Below the pieces are notes generated by a model. The model was not told where the DNA came from. It saw only the letters and a program-made list of their open reading frames with translations, and searched no databases. Source: Nitzschia sp. pyKryTriq1 (Eukaryota; Bacillariophyta; Bacillariophyceae; Bacillariales; Bacillariaceae). Taken from it: DNA of 64,000 nucleotides. Every line of letters begins with the position of its first letter. Within the stretch, counting starts at the first letter, position 1. Of this stretch, positions 44,769-56,901 are shown in pieces. Position numbers and translations under genes: made by a program. Location of the stretch: the NCBI GenBank assembly GCA_956465555.1, contig OY101120.1, positions 310,001 to 374,000 on the forward strand, written 5' to 3'.

Positions 44769-45740
44769 TTAGGCTGGTTCACCTCCGGCAGTTGCAACGG
44801 TTCCTAGTACAGCGGCTCGCAATTCATCGACAGTGGCCTTGGAGGCACCGCCAAATGGAGAAAAGACGTCGAGCGTTCGAACAACCTTTGGTGATTCGAT
44901 TTTGGCTCGCACCTTGAAACAAAATCCAGCGGGCCCCAGACGGGCTACCTTGGCAACCGTGGGAATGAGGCCTTCACCATCCTTTCGCATGGCATCCTTC
45001 ACCAGAGCCAGTATTTCGGGCTGAAATTCTGCCTCATTCAGGATGGAACACATATTGTTGCACTCCGAAACCATGGAAGGCGATGTGGGAAATTCCCACC
45101 AACTTGGGTACTCGTCAATAGGACCAGTGATATCGAGTGGAGCACTGTCATCATCCGTATTCTTTGATTGTTGCGCGGCGGCCAACACTGTCGATGCGGA
45201 CTCATCAAAATCTTCCAAATGACTAATGACACAGCCTTCCAAGTGAGCACCAACGTCACAAGCCTTGGGAAACTGGATTGGAACCGCCAGACTGACGCAG
45301 CCACCATCTTCGCAAATAACTGCCTGGATATCAATATGCTTTTGTGACACGCAGAGAATATCCACTCTTTCAATTTGATCCAATTGGAGCGCTCGCTCGG
45401 GAGGAGAAAAGGCGACGGCCAAACGAGCCAGGCTGCCAAGACGGTCGGGGTCCACGGCTATGGATTCGGCGACGGACATTCCTTCCGTCGAGCATTGAGC
45501 TAGCTCTGTTTCGTACCGAAAGCTGGTCTCCACCGGTTTGCCATCGTCGTCGTCCCCGTCGTCCCAGCCGTAAATCAAAGCGCGCCGACTCGTCGTCGTC
45601 GTCGTTATCGTTGGTTGTTGTTGCTGGATTGATGTTTCAAGGTGAATGGCTGTCAAGGCAGGGGCAACCAAAAAGGAAGTAGACGACGAGGCTAACGTCG
45701 TTGACAAGAGGATCCAGTGTGATCGAGTAAGAGGAGTCAT
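44769..45740 (-). CDS. Plastid-targeted hypothetical protein
   Basis: Single exon, 323 aa from the ATG at 45740. The N-terminus TRSHWILLSTTLASSSTSFLVAP is a signal peptide with an ASAF-type SSTSF|LVAP site, followed by a Thr/Gln/Ser-rich transit-like stretch. This is why I prefer this start; an in-frame ATG near 45870 would bury the signal. The mature part has PDRLGSLARLAVAFSPPERALQLDQIERVDILCVSQKHIDIQAVICEDGGCVSLAVPI-type sequence, quoted in part only: an acidic alpha/beta domain with CEDGGC. The end has RLGPAGFCFKVRAKI and VVRTLDVFSPFGG. No family recognised; probably a stromal protein of photosynthetic algae. Confidence 0.8.
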   Translation of the reverse strand: MTPLTRSHWILLSTTLASSSTSFLVAPALTAIHLETSIQQQQPTITTTTTSRRALIYGWDDGDDDDGKPVETSFRYETELAQCSTEGMSVAESIAVDPDRLGSLARLAVAFSPPERALQLDQIERVDILCVSQKHIDIQAVICEDGGCVSLAVPIQFPKACDVGAHLEGCVISHLEDFDESASTVLAAAQQSKNTDDDSAPLDITGPIDEYPSWWEFPTSPSMVSECNNMCSILNEAEFQPEILALVKDAMRKDGEGLIPTVAKVARLGPAGFCFKVRAKIESPKVVRTLDVFSPFGGASKATVDELRAAVLGTVATAGGEPA

Positions 45741-46429
45741 GGTGGTGAGTGTAGGAATATCAAATTGGAAAGGGTACAATGACCGTTCGAGAGTGATGGG
45801 AATAAAGCGCTGCGGTCGAGGGGCGAGAAAGTGAGGAAATGAAAAATGAAGTTCCGACAGCTTCATGCAGGTTTGACGCCCAAAACAATGATGTCTTGTG
45901 ATGGATGATGGTTGATCTGAGGTGGGTGATGAAACCGATTGGTGAAACTGGCGAGAAAAAGAGGAGTCAGTCTGCTGACGTCGTACCCCTTTGATATATT
46001 TCAAGAAGACAATGGATCAAAACTGACAAAGAATGGAAAGGGGTCAATGAGGGTGAATTCGAAAGAAGCATGCCAAGAGATGTCGACGTCAGCAAAAGTT
46101 GAAGATCCCCGTGACGTCACTCGTGAGGAATCTTTATCGAGCGCAAGAAACCTGTTGTCTATGTTTCTTCTCTACGAAGACTAACGGTACTTTAGTACCA
46201 CCGGTACATACTATACATACTTGTACGGTAGAGAACATACTCTAGAGGGGGAGCTACGCCGGTAGCTACAGTACCAGGTACAGAAAGTACGAATACTCTA
46301 CTACTACTATAGTAGAGGGATAGTAAATGTAGTCTCTACTACTACTACTACTACTAGCGTAATAAGGATATACAACTTTCACATCAGAGCCGGGGGTGAC
46401 GCTGCCTGGGCACCGGCCAAGAGTGCTCA
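45741..46429. other. Intergenic with GTAC and CTA repeats
   Basis: 5' flank of the plastid protein gene, GTAC-type palindromes at 46182-46290 and a CTACTA/TAGTAG stretch at about 46295-46358. No gene. Confidence 0.5.
46182..46290. repeat. GTAC-centred palindrome cluster
   Basis: Contains ACGGTACTTTAGTACCACCGGTAC, quoted here only to show the spacing of GGTAC/GTACC halves, and further on CAGTACCAGGTACAG; it merges into a CTA-repeat tract. Confidence 0.6.
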
Positions 46430-48218
46430 TCATGATGGCACTACTAGTAGAGGTTGTTGTTGACGACTCCGCCATATCTCGGTATCTTTTTCGTCCGAGG
46501 GGCTGAGAGTTGGCCGTTTGGATGGTCTCATAGCATCTGCCCCTTCCATCATCATGTCATGATCGGCGAGAGCGGCGCGCCATTCTTGCTGGCTCTTTGT
46601 AGAGGAAGACTCGCCGCCAGCGGACGAGGATGATTCGCTTCCTTCGTTCTCATCCTCCTGTAAGGAAGATGACGACGACAATGATGATTTTGTCGTTGTC
46701 TTCGATCGCATATGTCGGAACCAATGAGCAACCTTTTGTCTTGCAACAAGGTCGTCTACCTCTATCCAAGAAGAACCCTCGTTCTTGTCATCTTGCTGTT
46801 TCAGAAAGCGTCCATTGGATTCATGAATAATGGAAATAATCGTCTCTGCTACTTTGGTCTTTTCAAATTTCCCGGCCCGTTCGTAGCTTTCACGATGCAT
46901 TTCCACCAAATGAAGCGCTCGCTGCGTACCTGTCGATAGTCGAGCCCTGCTACTTTTGCCAAATAGGACATCGAATCGCCGGGGGATAATCACAACCTCG
47001 TTCTTCTTCTTGCCAAAAGCAGCAGCAGCAGCAGCAGCAGCTCGACTAGTACTGGTACCATCCTCCTCCTCATCCAGTTGTTGTTGTTGTTCAACAATAA
47101 TCTGTTCATCTTCATATGCTTTTTGGGCTTGGAGCCATTCGAGATGATAGCTCGTGGACCAAGTTTCATCGGGTTGCATGGGCGAAACATCCGTAGGGAT
47201 TCCAAATGTTTGAAGCTGGAAATGGATATCTTCCAGGGGTCCGAAATGTGTTCGCATTCGATGACGATCGTAGCGATTGCAAATGAGCTGAAAGCCTGCG
47301 ACAAGGGGGCGCAACATTTGGGAATTGAAACAATAATGACCTCCCAGACCCACCAAAGGGAGTGCAGCCTCGACGCGATTGATCACATGATAGGATGGCA
47401 GGTCTAACCAGGAATTTCGCATGTTATAGACCACCCAAACAAGTCCCTTCGTTTGTACTTCTTCGTCGCGTAATATAGCCATGACATGATAAAAGTAAGC
47501 ACGGTGCTACGATGAACAGGGAAAAAATGAATACGATAATAGTAGTTAGTGCCGACTGCGACCATCCAGCAAAAGGGACTCAAAATAAACAAAGAAGTAC
47601 TCATATTGGAAGCCGAGGAGGGAGACTTACCAATTCTTCCAGCGCTTCCAAGCCAGGAATAATGTCGGCATTGATGGTAATAACTACGCGGCCCGATGCA
47701 TCTCTGGTTGGGAGCACCTGTGACACCCCCGCTCTTAGTAAATCGATATCTCTGGGTGTCAGATCCGACTGGCGAATCTCTCTGGCGAGAACTTCTCCGT
47801 CCCCAAACAGTTGGCGTTTCACTTCAAAATGCTCCACCATCATATCTGCCGCTGCGGATGCATTGAATTCCAGCGCTCTCAAAAACAAGAGCCGAAACTT
47901 GGGGTCTTTGACATAACTTGCATTCCTAAATAGAGCTTCTTCCATGGCGTCTTTCTGGGGGATCTTTTGGAGTTCCCTCTCCAGCTCCTCCAGCGATGAT
48001 GAAATGGTCGCTTCATCTTGTTCCCCCAGCCGCGTCGTGGTTGTGATTCCATGAATATCAAATATGATTCTCTCTCGTTCGTCCAGTGACAAATTGTCCA
48101 ACTCACGGGCCAAAGCCTCTTCCGCAATCGCCACTTCTTCACTGGTGGTTGGAAATCGATGGATAGGAAGGCCCGCTTCTTTCGCCAAGTCGACTGTGCA
48201 CAATCTGTGTTTACTCAT
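46430..48218 (-). CDS. CRAL-TRIO-like / DUF6824-like protein, family member 4
   Basis: Two exons, 48218-47631 and 47506-46430, with a 124-base phase-0 intron at the same site as members 2 and 3; 554 aa. Starts MSKHRLCTVDLAKEAGL and RFPTTSEEV, then LDNLSLDERERIIFDIHGI, FRLLFLRALEFNASAAADM, VKRQLFGDGEVLAREIRQSDL and VLPTRDASGRV. After the intron: HRAYFYHVMAILRDEEVQ, FQLQTFGIPTDVSPMQ, a Gln/Ala-rich linker with eight Ala in a row, then PRRFDVLFGKSSRARLSTGTQ. The DUF6824-like part goes on with KTKVAETIISIIHESNGRFL, EVDDLVARQKVAHWFRHMR and a Ser-rich tail. Orientation is opposite to member 3, with two unrelated genes between. Function unknown. Confidence 0.87.
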
Positions 48219-49376
48219 GGTGGCATTAAAGTCAGTACAGTATACTCTAGCTAGCTAGTACTCGATCGACAAATATGCAATGCTTACAGACAGTAGTGTA
48301 CGTAGAGTTAGTTTACAGTGATGTACGAAGTAGCGGTAGATGGGTTTGGGGGGATGTTCACTGTCTTTACTGCGAGACGATCTACAGTATCTATCGGTGT
48401 AATAATAGTCGTCGCATTCATCATCTGATCGGGTAGAAAATAACACGCGTAAGGTACGTACAGGTACATGTATGGTACCGGATTGCGATGGACGCGTTTT
48501 AGTTTCGAGCGTTATCCGCCGCGTTTTGGTGATGATGATGATTTAATTTGATGGATGTTCTTCGAAGCGCCAACTTGAGCTCTCTCTATGCAGTCGAAGG
48601 GGTCCTGAGTCGTGAATTCCTGCTCTGCGCGCATGGTCATGCGCGATTAGTCGACAAGTTGGCCTATCGGTCGCAAAAGAGCGCACAAAACGAGAAACGA
48701 AGCAAGAAACAAGAAGAAAGATAATACGAGTATGGAAGACGACCACGACGACGACGACGACGACGACTTCATCCTCCTCTCCTGCTGTCTGCCTTATTTC
48801 TACGAATTGTGCTCATCATCAGATCGCATCCCCATCCGCCGCCACATACAGTAAAACAATAGCAATAAAAACCCAGAAGCATCCAACTGCACAAAATACT
48901 CGGTATTGTCAAGCAGTCATCACAATAAGAACAATACTACCACCACTCGCCGAACAAAGATGTCGTTGCACTGTGGAAGAACAAAATAAGGGGTGGATGA
49001 GGATGATTCTTGATGGATTTTTTGAACGAGAACAATCAGTATACAGACTAGTAGACAAACAAAAAGGATTGATGGGACACTCTCCGATGATCATGCATCA
49101 TTGAAGATATTCTACCTTACTAGTACAATACTAATATACAAGTCCAATCAGAGCAACAATGGCGGAAACATCAAAATAAACGAGAACACAATAAATCAAT
49201 TTTATTTCGGCAGTGGAGGAGGAGGAGGAGTATAATCAGAGGCTACAAGGTAGCGAACTACGAGTCTTCCGACGACCGCGACTTTCCAGCAATGGTCCTC
49301 GGGAAAAAGTCAGAGAGAAAAAGTAATAGGAGAATACAGCCACGATCCATGATCCATCCATCCATTCATTTTTCAT
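48219..49376. other. Intergenic
   Basis: Over 1.1 kb without a supported gene. A GTAC cluster lies near 48450-48480 and GAC runs near 48744-48766. Confidence 0.5.
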
Positions 49377-51177
49377 TTACAAAGCCAAGGCAGCCAAAAG
49401 AGTGGCAGCAAGCACACCGGCAAAGGAAGCGGTGGCTGCCGAGGAGTCCTCTGTGGGTGGTTCAGTGGCCATGACCATGGGCGTACATGTTTCCATGAAA
49501 GCACCAACGTTGATACTGGGTGGCACAAGGACTGGAGAGGAGAGGACCCATACAAAAAATCGTGTCGTGAGAATCTTGTGGATGCTGAAAAACAAACAAT
49601 GAATGGACAGAAATAACTGTTTCACTTACCGGAATCAAGAACATGAACGACTCCATTGGTGGCCATGACATCGGCTTGAATGACAGAAGCCTCGTTGACC
49701 ATGACTCCGCTACCCACGTCAATCGCGACGGTCTCATTGTTGAGAGTTGCTGGGGTCATACCGGATTCCAAGTCAGCGGCGTAAACAGCACCCGGGACAA
49801 CGTGGTACGTCAAGATGCTTGTGAGAGCTCCCATGTTTTTGGTTTCGAGCAGACAAGGCACAAGTCCTTCAGGAAGATCAGCAAAAGCTTCGTCAGTGGG
49901 GGCAAAAACAGTGAAAGGTCCCTCTGCAGCAAGGGTACCCACAAGATCGGCGGCACCAAGGGCGGCCACAAGTGTCTCGAAAATTCCGGCGTTGACAGCG
50001 GTAGTGGGAATATCGGCCATCATGGGAGGGCTGGTGCTGGGGTCCTCACCGCCGTCGGCGCAACCAGCCAAGAAGGCAGCGACGTCAAAGCTGGGAGGAA
50101 CAAGAACTAAAGAGGAAAATTAAAAAGAAAAACGTAAGATCTCTGCCAAAAATGTGTCAACAGTCAACAAAATGGGGTTGTTGTTCTTACCAGAGTCAAT
50201 GACGTGGATGACGCCGTTGCTTGCTGCGACGTCGGCTGCGACAACACTGGAGGCGCCGTTGATGGTGACACCATCCGTCAAGTCAATGGTGATGGGCTCG
50301 GTGTTGAGCGTTGCGGGCATCATGCCGTCGACCAAGTCGGTACTCAAGACAGCTCCTTCGACAACATGGTAAGTCAAAAGGCTGGTCAGAACGTCAATAT
50401 TCTCAGCCTCGAGGACGCAAGTCACAAGCCCATCAGGAAGTGCATCAAATGCGGCGTCTGTGGGAGCAAAAACAGTGAAAGGACCGTTTGGTGCGGCGAG
50501 GGCTTCGACAAGGTTAGCGGCACCAAGTGCGGCAACGAGAGTGGTGAAGGAACCAGCATTCACAGCGGTGGTAGGAATATCATCGAGTTCAACAGGAGCA
50601 TCTCCCGCGCAGCTAGCCAAGAAAGCAGCGACGTCAAAGCTGGGTGGAACAAGGACTGTTGGAAAACGAAATGTTAGAAAATGCAAGTGTGTCGAAAGAT
50701 CATAGGCAAAAAATCAAAATTCTTACCCGCGTCAATGACGTGAATGACACCATTGGTTGCTTCGATGTCTGCGGTTTCAACAGTTGCGCCGTTGATGCTG
50801 ACACCATCCGACAAGTCAACGGTGATGGTCTCAGTGTTGAGCGTTGCGGGCATCATGCCGTCGACCAAGTCGGTGCTCAAGACAGCTCCTTCGACAACAT
50901 GGTAGGTCAAAAGACTGGTCAGGACGTTCACATTCTCGGGCTCGAGGACGCAAGCCACAAGTTCAGCTGGCAGGGCATCAAATGCGTCATCGGTAGGAGC
51001 GAAGACAGTGAATGGTCCATTTGGTTCAGACAGAGCACCCACAAGGTCAGCGGCTCCAAGAGCCTCGACAAGGGTGGTGAAGATACCGGCATTGACGGCG
51101 GTGGTGGGAATGTCTTCGTCTTGCGCCACGGCGACAGAGGCGAAAACACCAGCGAAAAGGGCGAGGGAGAACTTCAT
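49377..51177 (-). CDS. Secreted three-domain fasciclin (FAS1) protein
   Basis: Four exons: 51177-50727, 50655-50191, 50106-49630 and 49531-49377; 515 aa. A clean signal peptide ([19 protein letters not shown]) starts exon 1. Exons 1, 2 and 3 each encode one FAS1 domain: IPTTAVNAG, the H1-type [28 protein letters not shown], then the H2-type NGVIHVID. All three introns are phase 1 and cut at the same place after that Asp; each new exon resumes with VLVPPS. Exon 4 adds a short tail ending [19 protein letters not shown], which looks like a GPI-anchor or membrane signal. FAS1 proteins act in cell adhesion and extracellular matrix; diatom relatives are linked to cell surface or mucilage. Domain 3 is the most diverged. 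Confidence 0.92.
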
Positions 51178-52368
51178 ATTTTTGTCGTTAAAAAGCTGTA
51201 AAGGTCAGATGATGATTGGAAATTATGAGTAGTCCGTTAGCATCATTTTCTCACTCTTGCCTGAGAACGACGCCCATCAATTTGATGTTGCATGCCAGGT
51301 CAGAAGAGACGTCGGCTTTGTAGATGCACATACCATCAACACACAATAGCAGAGTGGAGTACGTACATAACTTTTTAGCTAGCAGAGCTACTCTACCGGT
51401 ATAGTAGATGATGAGAATGATCTGGTTCGAATGGATATTCTTGGAACTTTGGATTGGCGTGAAAAGTTTGTGAGGACGTCGAATATTCAAATAAGCCCTG
51501 TGACAATTATGTTGTCCTCACCATGTCGTATCTTCTCGAGCAATCGTGCATTGTCTCAATCCAACGACAATATGATGAGTCAGAATGACGAGTAGTTGCG
51601 CATTCTCTTTCTTCCAACCGTACAAGTACAGCATGACACATACGTTTACGAGTAGTAGAACCTAGTAGTAGTAGTAGTACTGTACGTTTCTCGTAGGTCC
51701 ATCAGAGCAAGATTATGATGATCCGCAATGGCGGATCCGTTGGATGGAGAAGATTCCAATCCAATAAATGAATGACGTTGTGGTCCACAGCTAGTGGCGG
51801 ACCCATCATTTGTTGGATAGAAGAGCCAAACAAAGGAATGACGTTTTTCTACTCTACTACTAGCTAGAGAGGAAATCCTTTCCAAATTCAGAAGCTGCTA
51901 CGAGTACAACGTACAGTTTGTAACACATGTACTGCTAGAGTACTAATCCTACTACTACTCAGGTAGAGCAAAGCATTCTCGGGGTCTACGGCAACGGTAC
52001 CTGTACTGTAGCGAGCATGGGGGTTGAGAGGGAAGACTACGATAAAGTACGTATGATACCAGTAGTACTACCTAGAGTATCCGGTATTTCTCTCTCGCTA
52101 CTCTAGTAGTAGTTGAGAGCTTCTAATGCAATCGCCGTCATATGTACTCTAGAAGAAAGAGGATTGCATGTCACTACCATTTTTTAACATTGCTCGACTA
52201 GAGATGGATTAAGGATTAGGATCACTGCAAATTGAATCTTATTTTCTTCTCTACAAAAGAATGGATCAAACATCCATTCCCACCGCCACCCTCATTTTGC
52301 GTCTTATCATAAGAGCTCAACGAACAACATGAACACTATCATCACCCTCCTCCAAGATCTACCATGTT
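51178..52368. other. Intergenic
   Basis: Nearly 1.2 kb with no supported gene; TAGTAG/CTAG stretches near 51655-51680 and 52060-52110. Confidence 0.5.
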
Positions 52369-53659
52369 CTATTCCGGTTCTTTCATGAAAAATGGGCTAG
52401 TGGGATCCACGGTTCGCAAATCCATCCGAACTCCCTTTCCTTGTGTACTGGACAAGGATGCCCGCATCCAATACTTGACATTCTTTCCCACCTTACTACC
52501 ACCACCGCCTCCTTTGCCACTGCTCTTTTTCTTCTTTCCCTTGCCATATTGTTCCGGCTTGATATCTTGCACCGTCTGACACACCGCTTCCAAATTTTCC
52601 AACAATTGATTCATTTCAAAGCTCGCTTTGCCAATGGGAAATTGCAAAACACCATTGGCGTCCGTCCGATACGTAATCGTATTGGATTGTTCTTGCAAGG
52701 TTTCCCACAAATCCTCGGCGGATTCAAAGACTGTATTCGTTTTCGCATTGGGCATTAATCCTCGTGGACCCAAGACTCGTGCCAATGATTTTTGAATGGG
52801 CGAAATCCATTCCTGTGTCGCCAAGGCACGGGAATACTGTTCCAACGGAACTTGGCCACTGGAAATTTGTTGGAGCAAATCGTCGCCTCCAGCCAAGTGA
52901 TTTTGTCCCTGACTGGTCGCTTTGGCAATCAAATCGGGATCGGACGTAAATACCAAACATTTCACGGATTTGCCAGTTCCATGGGGCAATCGCAAGGATC
53001 CTCTCAGGGCTTGTCCGGGCCGTCGAGGATCGACATTTAAATTGATGGCCAATTCGATCGTCTCATCCATATTCCGGTACGGGCCCGAATCCTACGTATG
53101 TGCGTAGTAGGAGTAGAGTGGAGTGTGTGTGTGCAACAACAAAGCACGGCAAGAAAAGACGATGGTATAAAATTAGCAAAAGGAAAATACACATTCATTC
53201 ATTCATTCATACATACATACTTGTCACACTCATCAACTCGTAGCACAAGTATGTATATTGTCTTGCTTTGTAGACTACATGACCACGAACGAGTACCTGG
53301 TACTGTACTGTACAACGTACCTGCTTTCCCTTGCTCATTCGAACCGGAGCATTCCGTTCCCATTTGGCAGCGCGCTCGGCATATCGCTCTTGTGTTTCTT
53401 CGAGCACCATTTGCAACGCCGCTCCAATCGGATATTCTGGCAATCGTTGAGGATGGGCCCGTGAGACATAGGAATGCCGTTGTTCATATTGAAGATATGA
53501 TTGATTTTGCTGCTGGTGTTGGTGTTGACTACCAGTAGTAATACATGAGCCACCGCTTCGTCCTGCTGCTACTGCAAAGACTCCTCCTCCTCCTCCTGCT
53601 GCTCCTCTTTGGAGAAACGATGATTTTGTGGTGATTGAACGAGCGACGAGTCCCAACAT
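52369..53659 (-). CDS. Organellar (mitochondrial-type) ribosomal protein uL1
   Basis: Two exons, 53659-53321 and 53091-52369, with a 229-base intron; 353 aa. The N-terminus (MLGLVARSITTKSSFLQRG) is Arg/Ser-rich and lacks acid, as in mitochondrial presequences, with no ASAF motif. The body has the uL1 landmarks: MDETIELAINLNVDPRRP, LRLPHGTGKSVKCLVF, the signature ARVLGPRGLMPNAKTNTV, and SFEMNQLLENLEAV. uL1 forms the mobile L1 stalk at the E site. The C-terminus has a Lys/Gly insert (KGKKKKSSGKGGGGG) followed by YWMRASLSSTQGKGVRMDL, which resembles the final strand of the family. Confidence 0.93.
53192..53220. repeat. (ATTC)n(ATAC)n microsatellite in the uL1 intron
   Basis: About four ATTC units followed by three ATAC units, within the 229-base intron. 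Confidence 0.85.
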
Positions 53660-54385
53660 GGTTATGTTTCACACTACTTGTACTAGTACTATAATGTGGT
53701 GATTGGAATGAGAGGTTGGACTGTACTGTAAACACGGTACTGTCTATGCTGGTACAGTACGTTGTATAAGAAGCAGAAACGCACACAAGGCGCAAAAGCG
53801 AAAAGCGAAGAGACGCGACCGCCATGGTGAAAAAGGCAAGTAACCTTTGTTGCTTCAAGATGCATGATCGATCATCGGCGACCGCACATCTTCACGGCGA
53901 CGGCAAGACGTCTTTGAGTCGATCAAGTCAAACATTCGGCGAGACCGACTTTTTCTCACCGACCGACTTTAGCAACCGATCTTCCTACCGAACTCAGTCG
54001 ATCGAGTGGGTCGAGCCATCGTCATTGCTCTTTTTTCACTTCACGGCAGACACCGCGACGCGACGATGATGATGGATTATGTCGATGAGGGATGAGGAGG
54101 AGAAGCTCTACTAGTCTAGTAGTAGACAGCCTGTATGTTGTACTCGTAGCAAAGTGTGCTGATGAACTCCTTTTGTCTCTCTTATTGCACAGTCTGTTCG
54201 AGCATCGGCCCACATCTTACAGGAGCAGTAGCAGTAGCAGTAGCAGTAGCAGTAGCATAGCAGCACCAGCACCAGTACCTGGTACAGCAGCACCAGCATA
54301 TTATCATCTATCCCAATCATCGATCAGCAGTCTTATTGAAGATCAGCCTGTCGCAAGCATCGTCAGTCATCGCCAATAAGCCAAG
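53660..54385. other. Divergent intergenic region
   Basis: 5' flanks of uL1 and APC8. GTAC motifs near 53730-53762 and 54270-54286, and an AGCAGT run at about 54221-54255. A plus-strand frame at 53824 is not supported. Confidence 0.5.
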
Positions 54386-56682
54386 ATGTTTCCCGAAATC
54401 ACGACAGCCGACCACGACGGCAACCACAATCCTATTATGGGTCAAAATAATATTTCCAATGCTTCGTTTAGCATGTTGTTTTCCCCGGCCGCTTCCTCCT
54501 TGGCATCGACGCCAGGAGGGCCATTGAACAGCAACAGCAAGAACAACAACAACGGCAACAACGGCAATAATGGCAGTAATACTAATGGTAATACTGCTGC
54601 TGTGGAATTAGAAGTGGACTGGGACCCTGCGACGGTACAATCCGAACTCTTGCAAGCGACTTCCGCTCTTAGTCATCGGGGATTGAAAATGGCCGCCAAA
54701 TGGGCCGCCGAACAGTTGGTGGGCATTTCTTCTTCTAGCAACAATGCTGCTGCTGCTACTACGATGAATTTGCAACAACCACAACAATATTACGATTCAT
54801 TATCATTACCATCGCTCACCAACAAGGACTGGTATGCCAAATCCTTGCTGGATCTGGGCGAGTATTTGCATGCTGCGTACGTCTTGTCGTCCACATATCC
54901 TGTGGAAAGCAGCAGTGTGAATGTGAATGTGAATATGATCAACATTTTGGAAATTCCGGGACCGGCGGCGGATTTGTCGAGTTTTGGAATCTATTTACGG
55001 GCCTATGCCCTGTACATGGCAGGAGAACGACGTAAAGAAGAAGATCATTTGGAATTGCAAAGGTGAGTTTCGTGATGTGTTGTTTCGTATATTGTTGTGT
55101 TGTGTTGTGTTGTGTTGTGGATAGTACCTTAGAATGGAATAGGATCATCATTCTCACCCACGGATGTCAATCCATCCGATCTTCTTTTTCTAGTGAAACG
55201 CAAAAGCAAAAGACATGCCGCAATCCTTATTTGATTCAGGTGATGGAAGAACTAGAGCAAGCCTACGTGGATCAAGCCTTGGACGCCTTTGGCTTGTACG
55301 TCTACGGACTCGTCTTGAAAGAAGCTCAGGCGGACACTTTGACGTGCACTCGTCCTCCTCATACCATTCTAGTGGAATCCATTTTGCAATTCCCTTTGAA
55401 TTGGAGTGCCTGGCTCGACTTGTGCGACGTTTTGGTCTTTTCGCATGGAGGAAATGACACGGCCGCGCTCGAACAACAAGTCGAACAAGCCTTGCAACCC
55501 ACCTTGGCGACCCATTACATGTACCATTTCTTTTGTGCCCATCTCATGTCCCATCATCATCAAGCACATGAAGATGCCTTGGTCTTGTATGATCGCTTGT
55601 ATGAACCCCTGCCGGATCAACTCCTATTTACGACTTGCTACTTGAAATCGCAAATGGGCGTCGTGCACTATCACTTGCGGGAATTTGAACAAGCACTCGA
55701 ATGGTTCCATCAAATTCAAGATCCATTCATGTTGGAAAATAAGGATGTGTATTCCAATATCTTGTATGTTCGAGAGGATCGAGTGGCGCTTTCTCAGTTG
55801 GCACACCAAGCCGTGTGTGTCGACAAGTATCGACCCGAAACTTGTTGTATCATTGGAAACTACTATTCGTTGAAACAAAAACGACAAAAGGCAGTCATGT
55901 ACTTTCAACGAGCTCTCAAATTGGATCGAAACTATACCAGTGCCTGGACCTTGATGGGACATGAATACGTCGAATTGAAACAAACCGAATCCGCCATGGA
56001 AGCATATCGAAGAGCGGTCAATGTCAGTCCCAAAGATTATCGGGCCTGGTATGGGTTGGGACAAACGTATGAATTCTTGAATATGCATTTGTACGCTCTC
56101 TTTTACTATCGCAAGGCTGCGATGCTGCGACCCTATGATGCTCGGATGTGGTGTGCGGTCGGATTGTGCTTTGTGGCTCTACACAAAATTCCGGATGCCA
56201 TTCGGGCCTACGAACGAGCAGTCGCGCAAGAAGATACGGAAGGCATTGCAACGCAAAAGTTGGCAACGTTGTATCGACAAGAAGGACGCATGGAAGAAGC
56301 TGCGCAATGTTATTTGCGTCATTTGGAATTGCGATACTTGGTTACCAACGCCAATCCGCCATCTTCGTCATCTTCTTCGGCGCCACCACCGACATTGGAT
56401 GACATTATTCAGGGAGTCGTTGTAGAAGCCCCGGAAGCCGAAGCCATGGTCTTTTTGGCACAGTATCACAAATCGCATGGGGAATACGATACTTCCGCAC
56501 TCATGTGCAGTCGATTGGTCGAATATCCGGGACCTGAAAAGGAACAGGCCAAGGGACTATTGCGGGATTTGCGGTCAAGGGGACGGCGCTTTGCGGCAGC
56601 ACCCTCCTCGTCGCACCATGGGGCACCGGTGGAAAGAGAAGAAAAAGATGAAGAAAAGTCGGCGTTTGAATTTTCTCCCTAG
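54386..56682 (+). CDS. APC8: Anaphase-promoting complex subunit 8 (CDC23)
   Basis: Two exons, 54386-55062 and 55194-56682; the 131-base intron splits a Ser codon; 721 aa. The N-terminus is disordered with Asn/Gly runs, then DWDPATVQSELLQATSALSHRGLKMAAKWAAEQL begins the helical body (quoted in part: ALSHRGLKMAAKWAAEQL). The C-terminal half holds at least seven TPRs typical of APC8, including PETCCIIGNYYSLKQKR, AVMYFQRALKLDRNYTSAW, AYRRAVNVSPKDYRAWYGLG and MHLYALFYYRKAAMLRPYD. APC8 is a scaffold TPR subunit of the ubiquitin ligase that triggers anaphase and destroys cyclins. A Ser/Pro-rich insert and an acidic tail follow the repeats. Confidence 0.95.
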
Positions 56683-56901
56683 TAGTTTAGTAGTAGAGGT
56701 TACTGCTACAGTAATACTGTAGAGTGACGGCTTTGGTACAGTACATCAGTCAGTACGAATGATGGGTTGAAGTACTCCTAGAGAATAAGTAATCAAATCT
56801 ACTTTGGACAAAGAATAAAACTATCCCATTTCTTTCGCCAATGATGTATGAATAAGTAATAAACGGCGGTATGCCGATAATAGTGCATCAAGAGTAAATG
56901 T

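Noticed and set aside
53824-54069. Plus-strand frame of 81 codons before APC8
   Set aside because: Ser/Thr-rich chance frame; no splice path into APC8 and no conserved feature.
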